Source: Eucommia ulmoides (Eukaryota > Streptophyta > Magnoliopsida > Garryales > Eucommiaceae). From it: a stretch of DNA of 64,000 nucleotides. The stretch is taken from positions 46,804,647 to 46,868,646 of the forward strand of contig CM028328.1 of NCBI GenBank assembly GCA_016647705.1, given 5' to 3'. Of the stretch, positions 11,549-22,557 are shown in pieces (the stretch's first letter is position 1; each line of letters opens with the position of its first letter). The position numbers were made by a program, and so were the translations under genes. The notes under the pieces were generated by a model that saw nothing but the letters and a program-made list of their open reading frames with translations, was not told the origin of the DNA and made no database searches.

Positions 11549-12998
11549 TGGTAGCGGCATTATTCGTCGCTACTTTTACCTCAAGCGTAAGGGTCAAGTT
11601 TTAATATGGTGGGAAGAATAAGGGTTGTTGTATCTACAATGATTGAATTAAATTGTCGTTAAGTATCGCGATTGTCCTAACCGAATTTTATATAGGCGTA
11701 CTAATTTTAGGGTTTTTGTAACAATAAACTAAACTAGAATACTAACTAATTAAATTACAATACTAATAATGATGTTTATGGGAATATATTATCTAGGGAT
11801 TAACTTTATTCACTTAAACGTGTTTGAATTAGTCTAGTTTACATTAACGGTATTCTAACTATCCGACAATCTAGGTATCGAAAACTGACTCACTACCTCT
11901 CTCGAGTATAAAATGAATGAATATGCGACTCGTGTCAACACTAATATCCCTATATAGTGTCTAAAGGATCACATGAGTCTCGCACTAACCTCATGGATTG
12001 TACACTTTCTAATAATCTCCCAATTCATTAGATCATCGCGTTATGTTTAAAACCCTAGTCAGAATCCAGGGTTACCTCTCCTGAGTGTGAAACCCCATAT
12101 TCTGAAACTAACCTCAATATCATAACAAGCATATAATGGATGTAATAAAATGGAAAACACAATCGAATGCAAATGAACAACCATTAACAAAACAACGATT
12201 CAAACAAACATAGTTTTCATGAACTAATTCAATCCCTAGACAATAGATACTTAGGTACTCATGGTTATAACCACATATTCAACATTACTTGAGAATAATA
12301 TCATCATACAATCTACAAAGTTAAAAAACAAAGAGAGAAACAAAGAATGAAAAACAAATATGTGAAGTGAATGGTTCCACTTCTGTGTAATCAGCTTTAA
12401 GAATGTTTCCTCTTCTCCTCTTGATGATATCTCCTCTTGGTTCTTGATCTTGAACTCCCAAACATCTCCAAATATGTTTCCCAAAATGTGCATAGGGTGT
12501 TAGGAATGAGGGGATATCAAGACAAATCCAAAATATCTAAAAAATATCCCAAAATATATTTGTTAGGTGGTGTCGGGTTGCTGCAGTGATGAGGGGGCAT
12601 CATTGTAATGATCAAAGGGTAGTAACATACTATCGTATCACCGTTCTAGTGATGGGAACCATTGCTGTAGCAATGGTCAAGGCAGTGCCGACACCAGGTT
12701 CTTCATTTGGCTGTAACTTTCTCGTTCGAACTCCGATTGAGGTGATTCAAAATATATGGAAATATAAGAAAAATATCTACAACTTCCATGTTTTGAGTTT
12801 TTCCAAAATTGAATTTCATCGTGTTCAAAATTGGCCTTGAAGTTACTAAACCTGTATTAAATTTGCATATTTTCACCCCATTTATTTAAAAACTTATAAA
12901 ATAATGCAAAAACACATTAAACTAACAAAAGTGCTTGAAAACACACAAATATTTGAATCTAAAATTACTTGATTTGTTGGTAAATAAATCACTCATCA
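11549..12998 (-). mobile_element. Solo LTR C (Athila-like), inverted, inside gag of A
   Basis: On the minus strand it starts TGATGAGTGATTTATTTACC and ends GCTACCA. The TSD is CTAAG (11544-11548) against CCAAG (12999-13003). It belongs to the same family as the solo LTR at 58853-60453. It carries the twin-hairpin loop on the minus strand (CACACTCAGGAGAGGT between GGGTTT and AACCC). No internal region is attached, so it probably arose by LTR-LTR recombination. Confidence 0.85.
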
Positions 12999-13664
12999 CC
13001 AAGCAAACAACTTCGAGTTGAAACCCGCCCTGATCAATATGGTTCAACAGAACCAATATGGCGAGAATCTTCATGAAGATCCAAATATCCATCTGGTGAC
13101 ATTCTAGGAGATTTGTGACATGGTGAAGATAAATGGAGTCACAGAGGATGTAATTTGGCTAAGGTTATTCCCATTTTTTCTCCGAGATAGAGCAAGGGGT
13201 TGGATTCAATCAGTCCAACTGGGGAGCATCTCAACTTGGGAAGAACTAGCTCAAAGGTTCCTCACTAAGTTTTTCTCCCCCTTCGAAGACATCACAGTTG
13301 AGAGGCGAAATTGCTCAATTTCGCCAATAAGATTATGAGCCACTCTTCGAGGCGTGGTACCGGTTCAAGGACTTATTGAGAAAGTGCCCCCAACATGGGT
13401 ACCAAGATTGGTTCCAAACCCAACTCTTCTTGATATGTGTAAATTACCTATCTATTTTCAAGCTGAATATTATTAGTTTTCAAGTACGTTTATTATGTTT
13501 TTAATATATTTTAATATATTTTTATTCTTTTTGTATTAAAATAGGTATGGGGGGTGAAAATGTATGAAATCGGAGTATAAACAATCAAATCGTATCGAGA
13601 ATGGTCGGAGAACTGTGAAAAAACAAGCAAGGAGGCAAAATTGTGAAAGAAGCCCTCTGCCGTG

Positions 13665-13870
13665 GTGTTCAGACCTCCGCCGCGACAGTGAAGATGTAGA
13701 GTGTACTAATTCTTGCTGAACATCCATCGTCGCGGCGTTGAGATCCACGGCCGCGGCGGTGACAATGCAGGATGTCACCAAGTCCATCGCCTTTTCCATC
13801 GCCTAGGCGAACAGTGAACCAATATACCCACTGCCATGGCGGTGAATCCCATGGCCGCGGCGGTGACCTC
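13665..13870. repeat. GC-rich palindrome cluster in U3 of LTR D
   Basis: Several variants of CGCCGCGGCGGTGA and GGCCGCGGCGGTGA stand out as CpG-rich islands in an AT-rich LTR. Related clusters lie at equivalent places in LTRs F (21300-21520, 24590-24735) and G (about 26350-26540). Confidence 0.75.
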
Positions 13871-13905
13871 TGTACAGTTTAGATATTTTTTTTAGATATT
13901 TTCCC

Positions 13906-13913
13906 TATAAATA
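13906..13913 (+). promoter_or_regulatory. TATA box of LTR D
   Basis: TATAAATA after the U3 palindrome cluster, within CCCTATAAATATCC, placed as expected for an LTR promoter. Confidence 0.5.
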
Positions 13914-14399
13914 TCCTCCCATCTCCCTTCCTCTTACTCTCTCAGGCCATTACAACCCTTAGGGCTTAGTATAGAATATAGAGAGAATATGGGGAGTTCT
14001 CAAACATATCCGAAGGAGAATATCAACACGCGGAGAAGGAGAATCAATCGGTGGATAGTTTTAGCGCTAATCTTTGGATATCGGCTAAGTTCATCCATTT
14101 TTCCTTTTATTTCTTATCTTCTATGTTTGTTTGAGCATGGTTAGCCTAGTTTCAATTGTATAAATGGCTATGGCCATAGGTTAAACGTGGATTATGTATG
14201 GGATTAATATCGTTTAAAAAAACGTAGTTTTGGTTGAGTTATGTTTCTTTGATGATTGTTCTTCAATGTTTGAGTGTGTTTATCATATTGTTTGTTTATT
14301 ATGCTTAGAATGATAAATAGAGAATACAGGGTTTAACAAATCCCGAAGTTGGATTAGAATAAACAAACTCCACAATCCAATAACCTGGTCGGGGTTAGG

Positions 14400-14880
14400 A
14401 TTGTGGACAATCTATGACGTTGGGGCAAGACTCACGTGACCTAGGATCGTTAAGACGTTGAGGGAGACTTTGGCATTGACATAAAGTCACGTATTCCCCC
14501 ATCTTACACTCGGGAGAGGTGACGAGGGAGTTTTAGAACTGATATTGTTGATAGGGTAAACACAACGCAAGAAATCAATGTCGTTGGGGCAAGATTCACG
14601 TGACCTAGGGTCATTATGACATTGAGGGAAACTTCTTCGTTGACACGAAGTCACGTTATATCCCTCGTCTTATACTTGGGAGAGGTGGTGAGAGAGTTTA
14701 CAAATTGAGGTTTTGTGTGCAATCGATGACGTTGGGGAAAGACTCACGCAACCTAAGGTCGTTAAGACGTTGAGGGAGACTTATTCGTTGACATGAAGTT
14801 GCGTATTCCCCCATGTTACACTCGGGAGAGGTGGCAGAGGAGTTTTAGATACCGAGATTATCGAATAGGTCGAACACCAT
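14400..14880 (+). repeat. Three tandem units (about 150-165 bp) within LTR D
   Basis: Units begin near 14405, 14570 and 14718 with CAATCxATGACGTTGGGG-like sequence and each ends after a GAGAGGTGG(C/T)GAG-like hairpin arm. Other LTRs of the group have one unit. Confidence 0.8.
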
Positions 14881-15564
14881 TATTGTAGACTAAATGAAAT
14901 TAAATGCGTTTAAGTAAATAAAGTTAATCCCTAGATAATCCATTCCATAACTATCTCGTATTAGTAATTAGTATAGTTAAATTAGTATTTTAATATTAGA
15001 ATTAAATTATAAATACCATTTTTGTCGCTTAGATAAAGTCAGGTTATGACAATCGCGGTACTCGATAGTAATCTAAACCAATCTCTGTGGATATGATACC
15101 CGACCGAAAGGTCCATTATACTAAAATTTGATCCGTATACTTGCGGTGAAAGTGGAAGCGCATACATTAGCGGCCACTACTTCTACAACGGGTTGGATGG
15201 ACAAATAAGAACAATTGTGGATATCGCATCGGAAAGCACTTTGTTATCCAAAACTCTGGACGAGGCTCAAGTACTTTTGGAAGAGATGGCGGCGAACAAC
15301 TACCAATGGACTAATGAGCGAAATATGGGACGAAAGGTAGCCGCTATTCATGAGGCCGATCCTCTTACTACTAATAGGTGTAAAATACCTATCTAATTCT
15401 AAACCGAATTTGCCAGTTTTCGAGTATTTTATTGAAGTTTGAATACCGTTTTAGTTGTTTTTATTAGTCAGGAGCAGTGACGTAAACAATTGGTAAACCG
15501 AGCAAAATGGTGCGAAAGGGGTAGCCAAAAAGATGAAAAAAAAAGAGGTTTCAAATAACTGAGC

Positions 15565-15955
15565 AAATCCGCCTAGGCGAAGTTTCCACCGCCTAGGCGA
15601 ACATTCATTAGAAAGTTGCAATGTTGAAGATTTGAAATCAGCCTAGGCGAAGTTTCCACTGCCTAGGCAGAAATCCATCAAAAGGTTGCAAGGGCTGAAG
15701 TATTGAGTCCGCCTAGGCGAAGTTTCCACCGCCTAGGCGGAAATCCACCAGAACGCTGGAAGTACTGAACTGCTGGATAGAGCTGTACTACTGTAAATTC
15801 GCCTAGGCGAAGTAGCTACCGCCTAGGCAGAATTCCGTCAGAAAGATAAGGAGCCAAGAAGTTAGTCCTCCGCCTAAGCGAAGATTCTACCGCTTAGGCA
15901 GAATTCTAACCGACTTAAGCACCGCCTAAGCGAAGTTTCCACCGCTTAGGCGGAA
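15565..15955. repeat. CCGCCTAGGCGG palindrome array in U3 of LTR E
   Basis: Six pairs of palindromic half-sites occur in 390 bp, each pair spaced by GAAGTTTCCAC-like sequence; the best copies read CCGCCTAGGCGG, later ones decay to CCGCTTAGGCGG or CCGCCTAAGCG. The pairs are separated by about 40-80 bp of AT-richer sequence with AGAAAGTTGCAA-like remnants. Confidence 0.85.
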
Positions 15956-16006
15956 ATCGCATAATAGGTCAAAATATATATTTAGATATTTTTGAACCCC
16001 TAAGCC

Positions 16007-16014
16007 TATAAATA
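16007..16014 (+). promoter_or_regulatory. TATA box of LTR E
   Basis: TATAAATA within AGCCTATAAATACCCCTT, about 50 bp after the last palindrome. It is a good match to a plant core promoter. Confidence 0.55.
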
Positions 16015-16423
16015 CCCCTTGGCCACATCTGAAACTTGTTGTTGAAGAACCCTAACCCTAGTAGAGAGCTCTTAAGCTATATTTTGAAGATCAAGAAGGA
16101 GGTTCATCATTCGGATAAAGAAGGATAACTTGCGGATCGATCATTAGTGACAGTGAACCGTTTCACTTCCAGATTTGATTTTTTCTCTCTTGTTTTATTC
16201 TTTGTAATCACTTTTTCATATCTAAGAATGTTGAATCCCTCTTATTTTGTATGGTATATGGCTAAGATCTTGTAGTAGTAGTTAAATGTTACTTAGGTGT
16301 AGTCAAAATCATGTAACCGTTTAGTTGAGTAAATTTATGTTACTTTAACGTGTTGTTTGTCGAAATCCGATTGTGTTTATCGTTATTCTTGATACTATGC
16401 TTGTATAGATAAACCGAGAATAT

Positions 16424-16452
16424 GGGGTTTGACACTCGGGAAAGGTAACCCC
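16424..16452 (+). other. Hairpin 1 of the twin-hairpin module in LTR E
   Basis: GGGGTT (16424-16429) pairs perfectly with AACCCC (16447-16452) around the shared loop TGACACTCGGGAAAGGT. Confidence 0.65.
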
Positions 16453-17546
16453 GGATTCAGATTAGGGTAAATACAACGTGACGTTCTAACGACCAGGGAG
16501 GGCGTTAGAACGTATGCAACCCATGACGTTGGCTCAAAACTCACATGACTTAGAGTCGTTAAGGTATTGAAGGGGACTTCTTCGTTGACATGAAGTCGTG
16601 TAATCCCTCGTTTTACACTCGGAAGAGGTAGCGGATGAGTTATTGATACAGAGGTTGTCGGATTAGATAGAAACCGTTATAGCTAACTAAATGAAATCGA
16701 TTATGCATTATATGAAAGAGATTTATACCTAAGTAATTAGTGTAATTAAAACTAACTTTATAGTTGTCATTTATCTTAGTATAGTAATTAGAAAACAAAC
16801 AAAATTTGATTAGTCGAGATAATATGAAACTATTGAAATCGCAATACTCACTTGAATTACCGACCATTCCCAGTGGAATGATATCCGATCCTAAAAGATC
16901 TATTATATTAAAACCAGACCTCGTATACTTGCGAGTAGTCCAACTACCGCGAGGAAGAAACATGTGTGAATCTGAGCGCGTAGCAACTACCTTATCATCT
17001 CGAGTGTTAAAACTCATAGAGCAGCTAGTCGCTTTCTCTACTAGAGATGCCTCGTCCAGTCGCGAAACTGAAAATATGGCAGGTACTTCACAACTAAGGG
17101 TTGATAGCGAGTTTGAAGAATGTCATTTTATCAACAACCGGGATTACACCTTTAGGCCCGCCAACAACATCCCAACCCTTTACCACCCTAGAATTTGGAA
17201 TCATAAGAATTTCTCTTACGAAAACAATCAGAATACATTGTGACCTCCTCCCGCATGCTCTTCTCAATCCCAAGGATTTTAGCCACAATAACAAAGTCGT
17301 CCTATGCAACAACAAACGGTGGAAAGAAATAAGCCACCATTGGAAGATTTGCTCGGCTTGTTTATGAAAGAAACACATAATATTGTGTGGGAAATGCATA
17401 ATTGGCTCAACAAGCATGAGACGAGGCTTGAAAATATTGAGATAACGTGCACCAATATAAATTCAACTATGAAGTCATTGGAAACTCAAATTGGTCAGCT
17501 CGCGAGTGCCATAAAAGGGTAAACCTTAGGGAAGTTTCCAAGTGAT

Positions 17547-18803
17547 ATGATGGAGACTAACCTAAGGGATTGCAAATCCATTACCTTGAGGAGCGGAAAG
17601 GAAGTAGAAGCATCAATGCCAAAGGAGGATAAGCCAAAGGAAAAGATTGATGTTGAGAAAGAAACCATTCCGATTGAAGAGAAGAAGGAAGCCCCATGGG
17701 TGAATTCGGGTTCAATCTCATTTTTGGACAACCCACCGATACTCACTCCACCGTTGCCATATCCGCAACGGTTTCAAAAGAAAATTTTGGATTCTTATTT
17801 TTCTAAATTTTTTGACATTTTCAAGAAAATCCATATCAACATACCGTTTTCCAATGCATTGGAATAAATACCCAATTACGGAAAGTTCTTGAAGGATATC
17901 ATGACAAAGAAGAAGAAATTAGAGGAATATGTGACCATCAAGTTAATGGAGGAATATAGTGTTATCCTTCAACAAAAGTTGCCTCAAAAGTTGAAAGATC
18001 CCGAAAGTTTCACTAAACTGTGCACCATTGGGAAATCTCACTTTGAGAAGGTGCTTTGTGATCTAGGAGCAAGTATGAATCTAATACCATCATCCATTTA
18101 TAGGAAATTGGGGCTTGGAGATGCAAAGCCAACTAGAATTTTTCTACAAATAGCGGATCATTCATTGACTTATCCTAAAGGCATAATTGAAGATGTGCCA
18201 GTAAAGGTGGACAAATTCATATTTTCGGTGGATTTTGTCGTGTTGGAGATGGAGGAGGACCGAGAGATTCCCATTATACTTGGGAGGCCTTTTCTCGCTA
18301 CCGGGAAGGCATTGATTGACGTTCATAAGGGGAAATTGACATTGAGGGTAAATGATGATGAAGTGAAGTTCAATATGTTTAGTACAATGAATTTTATGGA
18401 TGAGTGCCCAACATGCAATAGAGTGGAAGTGGTGGACTCGTGCGTTAGGGAATTCTTTCGTGAAAACTTGAATTGGGATCCATTGGAGCATACTTTCACA
18501 AATTCCCTATCTATGGGGGATTTTGGTGAAAAAGGATTGACCACAAATGAAGGTGTTGTGGACTACGTCCTATCTTTGGAAGTCATACCTAAAGAAATAG
18601 TGGATTCGGTTCAAGTGGAAACCCTTGATGATGAAGTTTGTTCACCCGATCCCTCAAATCTACCTCACAGTGGGTTGCTTCTCAAACAATTACCGAATCA
18701 CCTTCGGTATACATTCTTGGGGGAGAACTCCACCGATCCAGTCATCATGTCATCGTATTTAACTCAAGAAGAAGAGAACAAACTACTTAGTATCCTGAAA
18801 TAA
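17547..18803 (+). pseudogene. Aspartic protease and flanking linker of element A
   Basis: The first part (17547-17867) has the gag-protease linker: CKSITLRSGKEVEASMP and a PPLPYPQRFQKK motif. A stop and frame change follow; the frame 17889-18803 carries the protease: VLCDLGASMNLIPSSIYRKL (active-site DLGAS), QIADHSLTYPKGIIEDV, and the C-terminal IPIILGRPFLATGKALID. These are typical for the Athila lineage, where the active site reads DLGA. The frame ends in a region that normally leads directly into RT (YLTQEEENKLLSILK) with a TAA at 18801-18803. Confidence 0.85.
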
Positions 18804-20080
18804 CACAAATCCGCATTCGCGTGGTCTTTTTCTAACATCAAGGAAATAAGCCCAACTATTTGCATGCATGAAATGTTGATAGAGGACTCATTTAAGCCCT
18901 TCATTGAGCATCAAAAAAGGCTAAATCTTGCGATAAAGGAGGTGGTCCATGTTGAGGAGTTGAAGTTATTGAATGTAGGAATCATATATGCAATATCGGA
19001 CAGTGAATGGGTAAGTCCGTTGCAAGTGGTTCTCAAGAAAGGAGGCATGACTGTGGTGAAGAATAAGATAAAGGATTTAATTCCCACATAAGCCATCACT
19101 GGATAGAGAGTGTGCATTGATTATAGAAAGTTGAACAAGGCCACACGGAATGATCATTTTCTTCTCCCGTTCATTGATCAAATGTTGGATCGTCTCTTCG
19201 GTTATGACCACTATTGTTTTCATGATTGCTATATAGGCTACAATAAAATATCTATTTCACCGAAAGACCAAGAAAAGACTACGTTCACATACCCGTACGA
19301 CACATTTTCTTACCATCGTATACTGTTTGGTCTTTGCAACGCTCTTGTAACGTTCCAATGGTGTATGACAGCAATATTTTTGGATATGGTGGAGGATATA
19401 ATGGAAGTATTCATGGATGATTTCTTTGTTTTGGGTTTATCCTTTAACTATTGCCTCTACAACTTATCACTTGTTCTCAACCGATGTGAAGAGAAACATT
19501 TAGTTCTCAATTAGGAGAAGTATCATTTCATGGTCAATGAGGGAAATCTTATTAGGCCATCGGGTCTTTTCCAAGGGGCTTGAGGTGGATCAGGCGAATA
19601 TGGAGATAATCGAGAAACTTCCACCACCGATTAATGTAAAGGGAGTAAAAAGTTTCTTAGGCCATATTGGCTTCTATCGATGTTTTATCAAAGATTTTTA
19701 TAAAATGGTGAATCCATTATGCCATTTATTTGAAAACAAAACCCTTTTCCTTTTTGATGATGCTTGTGTGTGAGCATTCAATTCCATGAAGGAGAAATTG
19801 ATCTCAGCTCCAATTATAGTCGTTCCAAATTAGAATGAGCCTTTTGAAATCATGTGCGATACGAGCGACTATGTGGTTGGAGTTGTTTTAGGACAATTCA
19901 AGGAGAAGATTTTCTCATTCATATACTAGCAAAAGGCTCAATGATGCTTAAGAGAATTGCACCACCACAGAGGATGAGATGTTGGCAGTAGCAGATGGTA
20001 GCTGATCATCTATCCCATCTCATGTTGGAAGATGTTGGGGATGATTCATATATCACGAAAGTTTTCCCGGACGAGCAATT
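18804..20080 (+). pseudogene. Reverse transcriptase and truncated RNase H of element A
   Basis: RT motifs in order: SEWVSPLQVVLKKGGMTV (about 19000), RVCIDYRKLNKATRNDHF (19110), QEKTTFTYPYDTFSYHRI, FGLCNALVTFQWCM and VFMDDFFV (the F-M-D-D form of the YxDD box, about 19405). The connection region has FLGHIGFYRCFIKDFYK. RNase H begins with CDTSDYVVGVVLGQ (about 19857) and continues to TTTEDEMLAVA, then jumps at about 19996 to MVADHLSHL, the end of the domain. Most of the RNase H core is therefore deleted. Stops interrupt the frame at 18801, 19089 and 19514. Confidence 0.85.
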
Positions 20081-21080
20081 GTTCATTGTTGAATTTAAAC
20101 TTTCGTGGTTCGCGAATATAATCAACTATCTCGCGTGCATGGTATTGCCGTCGGACCTATCAAGCGCCCAAAGAAAACAAAATTCTTATTTGATGTGAAC
20201 CATTATATGTGGGATGACCCCATGTTGTTCAAGAAATAAGTTGACCAAGTCATCCGACGTTGTGTTCCAGAAGAGAAAATGGAAAGCATTCTATATCATT
20301 GCCACTCATTATCGTGAGGGGGGTATTTTGGAGCAACACGGACGGCCGCTAAGGTGCTTCAATCAGGTTTTTACTGACCGACTCTTTTTCGTAATTCATA
20401 TATGTTTGTAAAAACCTGTGATCGATGCCAAAGGGTTGGCAACATCTCGAGACGGCATGAATTGCCTTAACATCCATTCTTGAGTTGGAGCTTTTTGATA
20501 TTTGGGGGATAAATTTCGTGGGACTGTTTCCTCCATCATTTGGTAAAGAGTATATCTTGGTGGCGGTGGATTACATGTCAAAATGGGTTGAGGTTGTGGC
20601 CACGCCAACCAACGATGCTAAAGTGGTTCTGACATTCCTTCAAAAGAACACAATGACAAGGTTTAGAACTTCTCGAGCCATCATTAGCAATGAAGGAACT
20701 CACTTCTACAACAAAATGTTCAATAATCTTCTGACAAAGTATGGAGTCCATCATAAGGTGGCACTTTCCTACCATCCCTAAACAAAGGGCCAAGCAGAAG
20801 TGTCCAATCAAGAAATAAAATAGATCTTGGAGAAGATGGTTCACTCCAATTGGAAGGACTGGGTGGTGAAATTAGACGTCACATTATGGGCATACCGCAC
20901 GACTTTTAAAACACTGATCGGAATGTCTCCGTATTGGTTGGTGTTTGGGAAAGCGTGTCATTTGCTGATTGAATTAGAGTATTGTGCATATTGGGAAATA
21001 AATAAGCTTAATTTTGATCTCAATGCTTTGGGGCAACGTCTCCTTCAACTCAATGAGATATAGGAATTCCAGGACGAGGC
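20081..21080 (+). pseudogene. Integrase of element A (5' part, catalytic core altered)
   Basis: The zinc-binding end is visible as [19 protein letters not shown] (about 20408-20465). The core reads [16 protein letters not shown], where the usual catalytic Asp of GIDF is Asn, and [13 protein letters not shown], where the usual SDGG/SDEG Asp is also Asn; the final Glu region GQAEVSNQEI is kept. Both losses fit GAT to AAT changes. [22 protein letters not shown]-type motif follows (about 20890-20955). The frame is interrupted by stops and ends at element F (21080). Confidence 0.8.
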
Positions 21081-22533
21081 TGATAGGTATGCTCTACCTA
21101 TCTATTTTCAAACTGAACTAAGTTAGTTTTTGAGCATTTTTATAGTATTTTATTACATTTTAATTAGTTTTTATTCTTTTTGTATAAATCAAGTGTGTGG
21201 GATGAAAGGGTATGAAATCGGAGCATACACAATCAATTTGGACCAAGAACGATCGGAGAACGGTAGAAAAACAAGCACAAAGGCAAAATTCTAAAAGAAG
21301 CCCACCACAGCAGCGTCAGACATCTGTTGCGGTGGTGAAAATGCATAGAGGGCCAATTCTTGTTGGATATTCACCGCCGCAGTGGTGAGATCCACTACCG
21401 CGGCGGTGAAACTGCAGGATGGTCACCAAATCCACCATTGTCACTACCGCTGTGGTGAACATTAAACTGATATAACCGCCACTGCGGCGGTAAATCCCAT
21501 TGCCGCGGCGGTCACCTCTACACAGATTAAATATTTTTTTGGATATTTTGCTCCCTATTTAAACTTTCATTCTCTCTCCTCTCCTCAAGCCCGGCCATAG
21601 GAGACCCCTTAGGGTTCCTATGATTTTGAGAGTATTTTGGAGAATGCTCCACCAAATCCGAAGGAGAAGATTACAAGGCGAAGAAGGAGAAGCGATCTTG
21701 GAACGGTTTTAACGTCGAATTTTCTGACTACGGCTAGTTTCCCTTGTTTCTTTCTTTATTTATTAACTTTGGATTATGGTTTAAGCATGTTTAGATCATT
21801 TATCATTATATATATGGTTATGGTCGTTAGCTAAACAGATATTGTTTAGGGATTAATAATATTTATGAATATGTGATTGTGAAATCGGTGTTTCGTTAAT
21901 AGTCGTTCTTCGTTATTCGATTGTGTTTTCCATGTTTTCTATGATTATATACTAGTTTAGATATATTGAGAATATGGGGTTTGATACTCAGGAGAGGTAA
22001 CCCAGGATTCAGACTAGGGTAAACACAACGCGATGATCCAATCACCCGGGAGGGAGTTGGAAAGTGTATAATTAATGACATTGGGGCAAGACTCACGTGA
22101 CCTAGGGTAGTTAAGATGTTGAGGGGGACATTTTCATTAACATGAATCGTGTTTTGCCTCATCTTACACTCGGGAGAGATGGCGAGGGAGTTTACGAATA
22201 GAGATTGTCGAAGAAGTCGAATACCGTTAACATAAGTCAGACAATATCAAACACGTTTAAGTAAATGAAGTTAATCCCTAGGAAATATACTCCCCTAAGC
22301 AATCTTAATATAGTATTTATAGTATATTTAATTTAATTAGTATTTTATTTTAGTATTAGTATAAATTAAGCACATTTTTAGCGCTTAGATAAAATTAGGT
22401 TACGATAATTGTGGTAGTCAATAGTAATCTCAACCAATCCCTATGGATACGATATCCAAACTAAAGGTCCATTATACTAAAACTTGACCCGTACACTTGC
22501 AGTGAAAGTGACGACACATAATTGCTGTCACCA
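21081..22533 (+). repeat. 5' LTR of element F
   Basis: TGATAGGTATG to GTCACCA. U3 contains CGCCGCGGCGGTCACC-type palindromes (21300-21520), a TATTTAAA box (about 21555) and the twin-hairpin module (about 21976-22003 and 22157-22190). Confidence 0.9.
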
Positions 22534-22539
22534 AGTTTT

Positions 22540-22557
22540 TGGCGCCGTTACCGGGGA
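22540..22557 (+). other. Primer-binding site of element F (tRNA-Asp)
   Basis: TGGCGCCGTTACCGGGGA, one mismatch to the tRNA-Asp complement. Confidence 0.9.

Larger units (their letters stand above)
13431..15179 (+). mobile_element. Solo LTR D (Athila-like) inside gag of A
   Basis: It starts TGATATGTG and ends CCACTA. The TSD is a perfect CTTCT/CTTCT (13426-13430, 15180-15184), and removing it restores the codons QLFYNG of gag. U3 has GC-rich palindromes of the CCGCCGCGGCGG type and a TATA box at 13906-13913. The downstream part is enlarged by a three-fold tandem repeat (about 14400-14880). Confidence 0.9.
15372..16942 (+). mobile_element. Solo LTR E (Athila-like) inside gag of A
   Basis: It starts TAATAGGTG (TGATAGG with one change) and ends GTCCA. 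The TSD is a perfect ACTAC/ACTAC (15367-15371, 16943-16947). U3 carries the CCGCCTAGGCGG palindrome array (15565-15955), followed by a TATA box (16007-16014) and the twin-hairpin module (from 16424). Confidence 0.9.
11304..17522 (+). pseudogene. gag of element A, in four pieces split by solo LTRs C, D and E
   Basis: Pieces: 11304-11548 (LDSEIQRTLRRL, VLRDYYRPVMFDNYSGIRR), 13004-13430 (ANNFELKPALINMVQQNQYG, then MVKINGVTEDVIWLRLFPFF and RARGWIQSVQLGSISTWEEL), 15185-15371 (YNGLDGQIRTIVDIASEST, LEEMAANNYQW) and 16948-17522 (RPANNIPTLYHP, ERNKPPLEDLLGLFMKETHN). Together they follow the Athila gag order, including the retrotrans-gag core and the C-terminal coiled-coil with SLETQIGQLASAIKG. Reading frames rejoin across C and D when the LTR and one TSD copy are removed; across E a one-base shift remains. 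Further stops (after LVTF) and a shift near 13320 mark decay. Confidence 0.8.

Noticed and set aside
16640-17417. Minus-strand open frames overlapping LTR E and gag of A
   Set aside because: They are antisense to recognised gag codons and LTR sequence and have no family motif of their own.
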